A DNA stretch of 55,145 nt from Citrobacter youngae ATCC 29220 (GTDB lineage Bacteria; Pseudomonadota; Gammaproteobacteria; Enterobacterales; Enterobacteriaceae), in the NCBI RefSeq assembly GCF_000155975.1, contig NZ_GG730300.1, forward strand, positions 759,185 to 814,329. Reading direction: 5' to 3'. Positions 1 to 7,179 of the stretch are shown piece after piece (positions within the stretch are counted from its first letter, which is position 1; each line of letters opens with the position of its first letter). The position numbers and the translations under genes are program-made. The notes under the pieces are model-generated. The model made no database searches, had not been told where the DNA came from, and worked only from the letters and a program-made list of their open reading frames with translations.

Positions 1-329
1 CCGTTCAGTTAACGCTTAAGTTTCAGGAAGTATCAACCTGTGTTGGCGGAAGTAATGAATATGCCATCCCAGAGAAAGGGTTCCGTTCACTTCATGTTCA
101 TCTTTTCTCTGAAGCACCGATACCCGTGAACGTGCAAGGGAGGCCGCCGCCTCCCTTGCATCCCAGGCTCCCGGCGGGAAAATCGTCGCTACGCGAGCTA
201 TTCGTCTTATGCCGTCTGCCTGCTGGGTCGGGGCCGAGCCTGCGTCCATGCAGGCCGTCCCCTCTGCCCGCATCCCTGCGGGCAGACCCGGTCAGCCGTC
301 AACGCCTCATCGATTTTCAGCCGGACCAG
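1..329 (+). repeat. Hairpin-rich element, copy A (left half of inverted pair)
   Basis: This is the first of two inverted copies of an unrecognised element. Bases 1-134 (head) match the reverse complement of 615-748 at 131 of 134 positions, with differences at 80, 91 and 103. A variable part follows. It holds a perfect 12-bp hairpin (133-144 with 149-160, loop CGCC), a small hairpin TCGC/GCGA (186-189 with 193-196), a stem around 238-243 with 250-255 inside GGGG/CCCC (230-233 with 259-262), and a 10-bp hairpin (263-272 with 277-286, loop TCCC). The copy ends in ATTTTCAGCCGGACCAG (313-329), shared with copy B. A frame open from base 3 to the stop at 348-350 runs through the whole copy; its beginning is outside the window, and whether it is translated is unknown. 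No transposase or reverse transcriptase is seen. The left end may extend past the window edge. Confidence 0.75.
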
Positions 330-415
330 GGTGTCGCTTCAACTCTCTGACTTTCAGTTAAATCTGTTTTGCTGTTCAGACATATTCAAATAAAAATACA
401 GGTGGTCAGGCGTGG
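330..415. other. AT-rich spacer between the two element copies
   Basis: These 86 bp separate the conserved tail motifs of the two copies. The stretch is AT-richer than the flanking elements and has no convincing gene or hairpin. It carries the stop codon (348-350) of the frame running out of copy A. It could be original host sequence, a promoter region or a remnant of a larger insert; the sequence alone does not decide. Confidence 0.5.
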
Positions 416-748
416 CTGGTCCGGCTGAAAATTGCCGACGTGTTTCCGTAAGGCCGGGAGAACCCGCAGGGATGCGGGTTCAGGGCGCGCTTTACAGGGA
501 CGTTTCCTCGCGCCCGGCCCGGTAGCCTGGAGGAATAAGCGGAGGGTATTGCGCAGCAACAATTTTCCCGCCGGGAGCCGGGATTGTAAAGGGCGTGGCG
601 AAGAACGCCCTTTACACGTTCACGGGTATCGGTGCTTCAGAGAAACGATGAACATGAGGTGAACGGAATCCTTTCTCTGGGATGGCATATTCATTACTTC
701 CGCCAACACAGGTTGATACTTCCTGAAACTTAAGCGTTAACTGAACGG
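416..748 (-). repeat. Hairpin-rich element, copy B (right half of inverted pair)
   Basis: Read on the minus strand, this copy starts with the same 134-base head as copy A (748 down to 615). It then shows hairpins at equivalent places but with different sequence: a perfect 12-bp stem (585-596 with 605-616, 8-base loop), TTGC/GCAA (549-552 with 556-559), a 7-bp stem GGGCGCG/CGCGCCC (483-489 with 509-515), and a 9-bp stem (460-468 with 473-481). The last has loop TCCC on the minus strand, as in copy A. It ends with the same 17-base tail (416-432). A 65-codon minus-strand frame (809 to 612, TTG start) covers the head and stops at a TAA lying inside the first hairpin stem. In copy A the matching codon is CAA, so the frame stays open there. 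Confidence 0.75.
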
Positions 749-822
749 CATTGCGCTTCGGCGGGTTTTTCTTTATCTGCGCCAGGACAAACACGCTGCT
801 ATCCGACAATCCGCCATCGTGT

Positions 823-853
823 TGCCTGATGGCGCTACGCTTATCAGGCCTAC
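823..853. repeat. REP element upstream of fhuA
   Basis: A single imperfect palindrome of the enterobacterial REP family. GCCTGAT (824-830) pairs with ATCAGGC (843-849), and the unit ends with the usual CCTAC. It sits about 75 bp beyond the end of copy B. Confidence 0.8.
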
Positions 854-990
854 CGGGCAGGAGCGTAACGCCACCTTCCAGCCTAATTTATTAACCCTTT
901 CTTTTCATCTGGTTATTTCTTAACCCCTTAGTTTTTCCATGGTCGCGTATTGCTTGCGCTCGCAACGGCGTTTCGAATATTATGCTCTCG

Positions 991-1020
991 TTATAATAAT
1001 AATTCTCGTTTACGTTATCA
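991..1020 (+). promoter_or_regulatory. Fur-type operator and promoter region of fhuA
   Basis: An AT-rich block about 25 bp before the fhuA start. The 19-mer at 992-1010 agrees with the Fur consensus GATAATGATAATCATTATC at about 12 of 19 positions, and a second weaker match overlaps at 1001-1019. Overlapping Fur sites are usual at iron-regulated promoters, and the context of a ferrichrome receptor gene fits. Iron repression through Fur is inferred. Confidence 0.65.
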
Positions 1021-1044
1021 TTCACTTTCATCAGAGAAATACCA

Positions 1045-3294
1045 ATGGCGCGTCTTAAAACTGCTCAGCCAAATTCCTCACTGCGTAAAATTGCAGTGCT
1101 GGTAGCCACAGCGGTTAGCGGCATGTCTGTCTATGCGCAGGCGGCGGTTCAACCGAAAGAAGAAACTATCACCGTAACCGCAGCACCTGCCGCACAAGAA
1201 AGCGCATGGGGGCCAGCGGCAACCATCGCTGCACGACAGTCTGCTACGGCGACCAAAACCGACACTCCGATTCAAAAAGTTCCGCAGTCTATTTCAGTGG
1301 TCACCGCCGAAGAGATGGCGTTACATCAGCCTAAATCGGTTAAAGAGGCGCTCAGCTACACCCCGGGCGTTGCCGTAGGTACGCGCGGCGCGTCTAATAC
1401 CTATGACTACCTGATTATTCGCGGATTCGCCGCTGACGGCCAGAGCCAGAACAACTATCTGAATGGCCTGAAGATGCAGGGCAACTTCTACAACGATGCG
1501 GTAATCGATCCTTATATGCTGGAGCGCGCTGAAGTCATGCGCGGTCCGGTTTCCGTTCTTTACGGAAAGAGCAACCCTGGTGGGTTGCTGAACATGGTCA
1601 GCAAACGCCCAACGACGGAGCCGCTGAAAGAAGTTCAGTTCAAAATGGGCACTGACAGCCTGTTCCAGACCGGGTTTGATTTCAGCGACGCGCTGGATGA
1701 CGATGGCGTGTACTCATACCGCCTGACCGGCCTGGCGCGTTCCGCTAATGCGCAGCAGCAGGGCGCAGAAGAGCAACGCTACGCCATCGCGCCATCTTTC
1801 TCGTGGCGTCCAGATGATAAGACGAACTTCACCTTCCTCTCCTACTTCCAGAACGAGCCTGAAACCGGTTATTACGGTTGGTTACCGAAAGAGGGGACCG
1901 TCTCTAAGCTGCCAAACGGTTCGCGTCTGCCTACCGATTTCAACGAAGGTGCGAACAACAATACCTATTCTCGTAATGAGAAGATGGTGGGCTACAGCTT
2001 TGACCACGAATTTAACGACACCTTTACCGTGCGTCAGAACCTGCGCTATGCGCAAAACAAAGTGTCGCAGAACAGCGTGTATGGCTACGGCATGTGCTCA
2101 GATCCGCTCTATACCAAGGATCCGGCTAACAGCCCTTGCGCCAGCGTTCCTCAGTCAGATTGGGATCACACCCTGACTCGTCAGTACGTTATTGATAATG
2201 AGAAATTGCAGAACTTCGCTGTTGATACTCAGTTACAAAGCAAGTTCGCAACCGCCGATGTGGATCACACGCTGCTGACCGGCGTTGATTTTATGCGTAT
2301 GCGCAACGATATCGATTCCTGGTTTGGTTATGCCGGTTCTGTGTCGCCGTCAGATATCTATAATCTTGACCGCAGCGATTTCGATTTTGGCTCACACCCT
2401 GGCCCCTCAGGTCCTTACAGAGTGCTGAACAAACAGAAGCAGACTGGCCTGTATGTGCAGGATCAGATGCAGTGGGATAAGGTGCTGGTAACCCTCGGCG
2501 GTCGTTACGACTGGGCTAAACAGGACTCTCTGAACCGCGTTTCTGGCGTGCAGGACTCCCGTGATGACAAACAGTTCACCTGGCGTGGTGGCGTTAACTA
2601 TCTGTTCGACAACGGTGTAACCCCGTATTTCAGCTACAGCGAATCGTTTGAACCGGCTTCCCAGACTGGGGCAAGCGGCAATATCTTTGCGCCATCGAAA
2701 GGTAAGCAGTACGAAGCTGGGGTGAAGTACGTACCGAGCGATCGTCCGATCGTGTTGACCGGTGCGGTATACCAGCTCACCAAAACCAATAACCTGATGG
2801 CGGATCCGAACGGATCGCTCTTCTCGGTTGAGGGTGGCGAAATTCGTTCACGTGGTGTGGAAATTGAAGCGAAAGCGGCGCTGTCTGCGAGCGTTAACGT
2901 GGTGGGTTCTTATACCTACACCGATGCGGAATACACCACCGACACCAGCTACAAAGGCAATACGCCTGCTCAGGTGCCAAAGCATATGGCCTCCTTGTGG
3001 GGGGATTACACCATCTATGACGGCGCGCTCTCTGGCCTGACGCTGGGAACCGGCGCACGTTTAACCGGTTCAAGCTACGGCGATCCGGCAAACTCGTTCA
3101 AAGTGGGGAGTTACACGGTGGTGGATGCGTTAGTGCGATACGATCTGGCGCGCGTCGGCATGGCGGGTTCCAACGTCGCGCTGCATGTGAATAACCTGCT
3201 TGATCGTGAATACGTCGCCAGCTGCTTCAATACCTATGGCTGCTTCTGGGGCGCGGAACGTCAGGTCGTTGCAACCGCAACCTTCCGTTTCTAA
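1045..3294 (+). CDS. fhuA: Ferrichrome outer membrane receptor FhuA
   Basis: TonB-dependent outer membrane receptor that imports Fe(III)-ferrichrome; in E. coli it is also the receptor for T1, T5, phi80, colicin M and microcin J25. The 749-residue protein (E. coli 747) has a signal peptide of about 33 residues, a TonB box EETITV at 39-44, an N-terminal plug domain and a 22-strand barrel ending in Phe, as expected for Bam-dependent insertion. The start at 1045 is the ATG after the Fur-controlled leader. The fourth extracellular loop differs clearly from E. coli: its two cysteines (C351 and C365) are 14 residues apart rather than 11, and the sequence between and after them is different. It is the first gene of fhuACDB; a hairpin terminator separates it from fhuC. 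Confidence 0.97.
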   Translation: MARLKTAQPNSSLRKIAVLVATAVSGMSVYAQAAVQPKEETITVTAAPAAQESAWGPAATIAARQSATATKTDTPIQKVPQSISVVTAEEMALHQPKSVKEALSYTPGVAVGTRGASNTYDYLIIRGFAADGQSQNNYLNGLKMQGNFYNDAVIDPYMLERAEVMRGPVSVLYGKSNPGGLLNMVSKRPTTEPLKEVQFKMGTDSLFQTGFDFSDALDDDGVYSYRLTGLARSANAQQQGAEEQRYAIAPSFSWRPDDKTNFTFLSYFQNEPETGYYGWLPKEGTVSKLPNGSRLPTDFNEGANNNTYSRNEKMVGYSFDHEFNDTFTVRQNLRYAQNKVSQNSVYGYGMCSDPLYTKDPANSPCASVPQSDWDHTLTRQYVIDNEKLQNFAVDTQLQSKFATADVDHTLLTGVDFMRMRNDIDSWFGYAGSVSPSDIYNLDRSDFDFGSHPGPSGPYRVLNKQKQTGLYVQDQMQWDKVLVTLGGRYDWAKQDSLNRVSGVQDSRDDKQFTWRGGVNYLFDNGVTPYFSYSESFEPASQTGASGNIFAPSKGKQYEAGVKYVPSDRPIVLTGAVYQLTKTNNLMADPNGSLFSVEGGEIRSRGVEIEAKAALSASVNVVGSYTYTDAEYTTDTSYKGNTPAQVPKHMASLWGDYTIYDGALSGLTLGTGARLTGSSYGDPANSFKVGSYTVVDALVRYDLARVGMAGSNVALHVNNLLDREYVASCFNTYGCFWGAERQVVATATFRF

Positions 3295-3303
3295 TTTCTC
3301 TTT

Positions 3304-3327
3304 GGGCACGCTTTGCGTGCCCGTTTT
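3304..3327 (+). terminator. Hairpin between fhuA and fhuC
   Basis: GGGCACGC pairs with GCGTGCCC (3304-3311 with 3315-3322), loop TTT, followed by GTTTT. It lies 10 bp after the fhuA stop and 15 bp before the fhuC start, so it probably ends part of the transcripts and keeps fhuCDB expression below fhuA. Confidence 0.65.
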
Positions 3328-3341
3328 ACAAGTTGGCCGCT

Positions 3342-4139
3342 ATGCAGGAAAACAGATCCCATCCCGATACCACTTTTGCGTTGCGTAATGTCTCCTTTCG
3401 CGTGCCTGGCCGCACGCTTTTGCATCCTCTCTCGTTAACGTTTCCCGTGGGAAAAGTGACCGGTCTTATCGGCCACAACGGTTCCGGAAAATCGACGTTA
3501 TTGAAAATGCTGGGACGTCATCAGCCGCCGTCAGAAGGCGAGATCCTGCTCGACGAACAGCCGCTGGAGAACTGGAGCAGTAAAGCGTTTGCCCGCAAGG
3601 TCGCCTATTTGCCGCAGCAGTTGCCGCAGGCGGAAGGGATGACGGTGCGTGAACTGGTGGCGATTGGCCGCTATCCGTGGCACGGCGCGCTGGGACGTTT
3701 TGGCATGGCCGACAGAGAGAAAGTTGAAGAAGCCATTTCGCTGGTCGGCTTAAAACCGCTGGCGCATCGTCTGGTCGATAGCCTGTCCGGCGGCGAACGT
3801 CAGCGCGCGTGGATCGCCATGCTGGTGGCGCAGGACAGCCGCTGCCTGCTGCTTGACGAACCGACCTCCGCGCTGGATATCGCCCATCAGGTTGATGTGC
3901 TGGCGCTGGTGCATCGCTTAAGCCAGCAGCGCGGCTTGACGGTGATTGCCGTACTGCACGATATCAATATGGCGGCCCGCTACTGCGATTATTTAGTTGC
4001 GCTGCGCGGGGGCGAAATGATTGCCCAGGGAACGCCTGCGGAACTGATGCGCAGCGAAACGCTGGAACAGATTTACGGTATCCCGATGGGCATTTTGCCG
4101 CATCCGGCCGGTGCCGCACCCGTGAGTTTTGTCTATTAA
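3342..4139 (+). CDS. fhuC: Ferrichrome ABC transporter ATP-binding protein FhuC
   Basis: Cytoplasmic ATPase that powers uptake of hydroxamate siderophores through FhuB. I chose the ATG at 3342, giving 265 residues like E. coli, rather than the TTG three codons upstream. Walker A GHNGSGKST is at 44-52, the ABC signature LSGGERQ at 148-154, and Walker B ends in D172-E173. A conserved HD pair in the switch region (LHDINMA) follows. The stop TAA overlaps the fhuD start by one base (TAATG), pointing to coupled translation. Confidence 0.96.
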   Translation: MQENRSHPDTTFALRNVSFRVPGRTLLHPLSLTFPVGKVTGLIGHNGSGKSTLLKMLGRHQPPSEGEILLDEQPLENWSSKAFARKVAYLPQQLPQAEGMTVRELVAIGRYPWHGALGRFGMADREKVEEAISLVGLKPLAHRLVDSLSGGERQRAWIAMLVAQDSRCLLLDEPTSALDIAHQVDVLALVHRLSQQRGLTVIAVLHDINMAARYCDYLVALRGGEMIAQGTPAELMRSETLEQIYGIPMGILPHPAGAAPVSFVY

Positions 4140-5029
4140 TGATCGGATTACCTCATATTACCCGTCGGCGGCTGCTTACGGCGATGGCGCTGTCGCCGCT
4201 GCTGTGGCAGATGAATGCGGCGCATGCGGCGGCGATTGATCCGCAGCGTATTGTGGCGCTGGAATGGCTACCGGTAGAACTGCTGCTGGCGCTGGGGATC
4301 GCGCCGTATGGCATTGCGGATATCCCTAACTACAAACTGTGGGTCAATGAACCCCCCTTGCCGGACGCGGTGATTGACGTCGGGCTACGCACAGAACCCA
4401 ATCTCGAACTGTTGACCGAAATGAAGCCCTCGTTTCTGGTCTGGTCGGCCGGTTATGGCCCCGCCCCCGAAAAACTGGCGCGGATTGCGCCTGGTCGGGG
4501 ATTTAACTTCAGCGATGGCAAAAGGCCGCTGGCCGTTGCTCGTCAGTCGCTGCAGGAAATGGCGCAGTTGCTGAATCTGCGAGCCTCTGCTGAACGCCAT
4601 CTGGCTGAATACGATCGTTTCATCGCCTCGCTGAAACCGCGCTTTATCCAACGCGGCGCGCGTCCCGTGCTCCTGACGTCCCTGCTTGATTCGCGGCATA
4701 TGCTGGTGTTTGGCCCGAACAGCCTGTTCCAGGAGGTGCTGGACGAATATAGGATCCCTAACGCCTGGCAGGGAGAAACAAACTTCTGGGGCAGCACTGC
4801 CGTGAGTATTGACCGGCTTGCAGCCTATAAGGATGTTGATGTGCTGTGCTTTGATCACGGTAATAACAGAGAAATGGATGCGCTGATGTCTACGCCGTTA
4901 TGGCAGGCGATGCCGTTTGTCCGTGGCGGACGTTTTCAGCGCGTGCCTGCCGTCTGGTTTTATGGCGCAACGCTGTCCGCGATGCATTTTGCCCGCATTC
5001 TGGATAATGCGCTGGGAGGCAGAGCGTGA
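4139..5029 (+). CDS. fhuD: Ferrichrome periplasmic binding protein FhuD
   Basis: Class III periplasmic binding protein that passes Fe-hydroxamates to FhuB. It has 296 residues, as in E. coli. The N-terminus carries a twin-arginine type signal (TRRRLLTAMA, residues 8-17) and a likely cleavage after AHA at about residue 30. The rest is the two-lobed binding fold; the segment PNSLFQEVLDEY is typical of the family. Its TGA overlaps the GTG start of fhuB (GTGA at 5026-5029), which fixes the fhuB start. Confidence 0.95.
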   Translation: MIGLPHITRRRLLTAMALSPLLWQMNAAHAAAIDPQRIVALEWLPVELLLALGIAPYGIADIPNYKLWVNEPPLPDAVIDVGLRTEPNLELLTEMKPSFLVWSAGYGPAPEKLARIAPGRGFNFSDGKRPLAVARQSLQEMAQLLNLRASAERHLAEYDRFIASLKPRFIQRGARPVLLTSLLDSRHMLVFGPNSLFQEVLDEYRIPNAWQGETNFWGSTAVSIDRLAAYKDVDVLCFDHGNNREMDALMSTPLWQAMPFVRGGRFQRVPAVWFYGATLSAMHFARILDNALGGRA

Positions 5030-7083
5030 GCAGGAAACTTGAAATGCCGGATGGCGGCGCGAAAAGCGCCTTATCCGGCCTACGGTTTGGGCGTTTTCCG
5101 GGCTGGATAAGGCGAAGCCGCCATCCGGCGCTGCTGTTGCTGGTACTGTTTGTCGCTGCCTGCTGGCTCACCTGGGTTAACTTCTCCGTTGCGCTACCGC
5201 GCAGCCAGTGGCGACAGGCCATCTGGTCACCGGATATCAATGCCATTGAGCAGATGGTTTTCCACTACAGTCTGCTGCCGAGGCTGGCGATTTCGCTGCT
5301 GGTTGGCGCCGGGCTGGGTTTGGTCGGCGTGTTGTTCCAGCAGGTGCTGCGTAACCCGCTGGCAGAACCGACCACGCTGGGTGTCGCAACCGGGGCGCAG
5401 CTAGGTATTACGGTCACCACGCTGTGGGTGATTCCTGGTGCGCTGACCACGCAATTTGCGGCGCTGGCGGGGGCCTGTATCGTTGGCGCGCTGGTGTTTG
5501 GCGTCGCCTGGGGCAAACGGCTCTCTCCCGTGACGCTGATCCTCGCCGGTCTGGTGGTCAGCCTGTACTGCGGGGCGATTAACCAGCTGATGGTAATCTT
5601 CCATCACGATCAGCTGCAAAGCATGTTTCTATGGAGCAGCGGCTCGCTGACGCAAACCGACTGGAGCGGCGTACAGCGCCTGTGGCCACAGCTGTTGGGC
5701 GGCGTGATGTTGACGCTGCTGTTATTACGCCCAATGACGCTGATGGGGCTGGATGACGGCGTGGCGCGCAACCTTGGGCTGGCGCTATCGCTGGCGCGTC
5801 TGGCGGCACTGACGCTGGCGATTGTCATCAGCGCCTTGCTGGTTAACGCCGTCGGGATTATCGGCTTTATTGGCCTGTTTGCGCCGCTGCTGGCAAAAAT
5901 GCTTGGCGCCCGGCGCTTACTGGTGCGTCTGATGCTGGCCCCGTTGATTGGCGCGCTGATCCTCTGGCTCTCCGATCAAATCATTCTGTGGCTAACCCGC
6001 GTCTGGATGGAAGTCTCCACCGGTTCGGTGACGGCGCTGGTTGGCGCGCCGCTGCTGCTGTGGCTGCTGCCGCGCCTTAAGAGCATGAGCGCACCGGATA
6101 TGAATGCCAGCAGCCGCATTGCCGCTGAACGTCAGAATGTACTGATGTTCGCGCTGGCGGGCGGCGTAATTTTGCTGCTGACGGTCGTCGTGGCGCTGTC
6201 GTTCGGACGTGATGCGCACGGCTGGACATGGGCCAGCGGCGCGATGCTGGATGAACTGATGCCCTGGCGCTGGCCCCGTATTCTGGCGGCGCTGATTGCC
6301 GGGGTGATGCTGGCGGTGGCAGGCTGCATTATCCAGCGTCTGACCGGCAATCCAATGGCCAGCCCGGAAGTTTTGGGCATTAGCTCCGGTGCCGCGTTTG
6401 GCGTGGTGCTAATGCTGTTTCTGGTCCCCGGCAACGCCTTTGGCTGGCTGCTGCCTGCCGGGAGCCTGGGGGCGGCGGCGACGTTGTTGATCATTATGAT
6501 TGCCGCCGGGCGCGGTGGTTTTTCGCCGCACCGCATGCTGTTGGCTGGGATGGCGCTCAGCACGGCGTTTACTATGCTGCTGATGATGTTGCAGGCCAGC
6601 GGCGATCCGCGCATGGCGGGTGTGCTGACCTGGATTTCCGGTTCCACCTATAACGCCACCGGTGAGCAGGTTCTGCACACTGGCGCGGTGATGGTTTTCC
6701 TGCTGGCGATGACGCCGCTGTGCCGTCGTTGGTTGACGATTTTACCGCTGGGCGGCGATACGGCGCGGGCGGTCGGTATGGCGTTGACGCCGTCGCGCGT
6801 GGGGTTACTGCTGTTGGCGGCGGGATTGACGGCGACGGCAACCATGACGATTGGGCCGTTGAGCTTTGTCGGGCTGATGGCGCCGCATATTGCGCGTATG
6901 ATGGGTTTTCGTCGGGCGATGCCGCATATGCTGATTTCGGCGCTGGCGGGAGGCGTACTGCTGGTCTTTGCTGACTGGTGCGGCAGAATGGTGCTGTTTC
7001 CGTATCAGATCCCAGCGGGGCTGCTCTCAACGTTTATCGGCGCGCCGTACTTTATCTATCTGTTGAGAAAGCAGAGCCGTTAA
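5026..7083 (+). CDS. fhuB: Ferrichrome ABC permease FhuB, with BIME-encoded N-terminal insert
   Basis: Inner membrane permease made of two fused FecCD-type halves (about 20 helices) that carries Fe-hydroxamates inward with FhuC and FhuD. Each half has the conserved cytoplasmic Gly motif (RNPLAEPTTLGV and GNPMASPEVLGI). The protein is 685 residues against 660 in E. coli. After MSRK, about 25 extra residues (LEMPDGGAKSALSGL, then arginine-rich sequence) are encoded by a complete BIME at 5046-5129. The reading frame resumes at HPALLLL, the start of the first helix. The start is the GTG overlapping the fhuD stop, with GGGAGG at 5014-5019. No ATG lies between the BIME and helix 1, only an in-frame TTG at 5137 without a good ribosome binding site. 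The extension is basic, so it agrees with a cytoplasmic N-terminus. Confidence 0.95.
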   Translation: MSRKLEMPDGGAKSALSGLRFGRFPGWIRRSRHPALLLLVLFVAACWLTWVNFSVALPRSQWRQAIWSPDINAIEQMVFHYSLLPRLAISLLVGAGLGLVGVLFQQVLRNPLAEPTTLGVATGAQLGITVTTLWVIPGALTTQFAALAGACIVGALVFGVAWGKRLSPVTLILAGLVVSLYCGAINQLMVIFHHDQLQSMFLWSSGSLTQTDWSGVQRLWPQLLGGVMLTLLLLRPMTLMGLDDGVARNLGLALSLARLAALTLAIVISALLVNAVGIIGFIGLFAPLLAKMLGARRLLVRLMLAPLIGALILWLSDQIILWLTRVWMEVSTGSVTALVGAPLLLWLLPRLKSMSAPDMNASSRIAAERQNVLMFALAGGVILLLTVVVALSFGRDAHGWTWASGAMLDELMPWRWPRILAALIAGVMLAVAGCIIQRLTGNPMASPEVLGISSGAAFGVVLMLFLVPGNAFGWLLPAGSLGAAATLLIIMIAAGRGGFSPHRMLLAGMALSTAFTMLLMMLQASGDPRMAGVLTWISGSTYNATGEQVLHTGAVMVFLLAMTPLCRRWLTILPLGGDTARAVGMALTPSRVGLLLLAAGLTATATMTIGPLSFVGLMAPHIARMMGFRRAMPHMLISALAGGVLLVFADWCGRMVLFPYQIPAGLLSTFIGAPYFIYLLRKQSR
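5046..5129. repeat. BIME (two inverted REPs) inside fhuB
   Basis: Two REP units in opposite orientation (5046-5083 and 5100-5129) around a 16-bp spacer. Both show the GCCGGAT/ATCCGGC palindrome, the second partly degenerate as CTGGAT. The 84 bp form exactly 28 codons of fhuB. REP units are normally restricted to intergenic DNA, so a translated pair is unusual. Confidence 0.92.
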
Positions 7084-7087
7084 AAAA

Positions 7088-7166
7088 GCCGGGTGGCGCA
7101 TGCGCTTACCCGGCCTACAGATTGTGAGATTCACGTAGGCCGGGTAAGGCGAAGCCGCCACCCGGC
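7088..7166. repeat. BIME between fhuB and hemL
   Basis: Two inverted REP units (7088-7118 and 7135-7166) fill the gap between the convergent fhuB and hemL ends. The left unit is preceded by six A residues (7082-7087), so on the minus strand it reads as a GC hairpin followed by a T run and could end hemL transcripts. Confidence 0.9.
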
Positions 7167-7179
7167 ATGTCTCTCTGAC

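Larger units (their letters stand above)
749..1044. other. Intergenic region upstream of fhuA
   Basis: Apart from the REP at 823-853 and the Fur-type control region near 991-1020, I see no gene here. A GC-rich run closing on TTCG followed by GGTTTTT (about 754-771) resembles half of a terminator, but its stem is only about 3 bp. In E. coli K-12 mrcB lies directly upstream of fhuA; it is not in this window, so the element pair lies in, or borders, the mrcB-fhuA interval. Confidence 0.5.

Noticed and set aside
1-748. Insertion sequence with terminal inverted repeats
   Set aside because: The arms look like IS ends, but the interior has no transposase, and the interior halves are themselves homologous, so it is a pair of elements rather than one IS.
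754-771. Terminator after element copy B
   Set aside because: There is a T run after GGCGGG, but the stem around TTCG is only about 3 bp.
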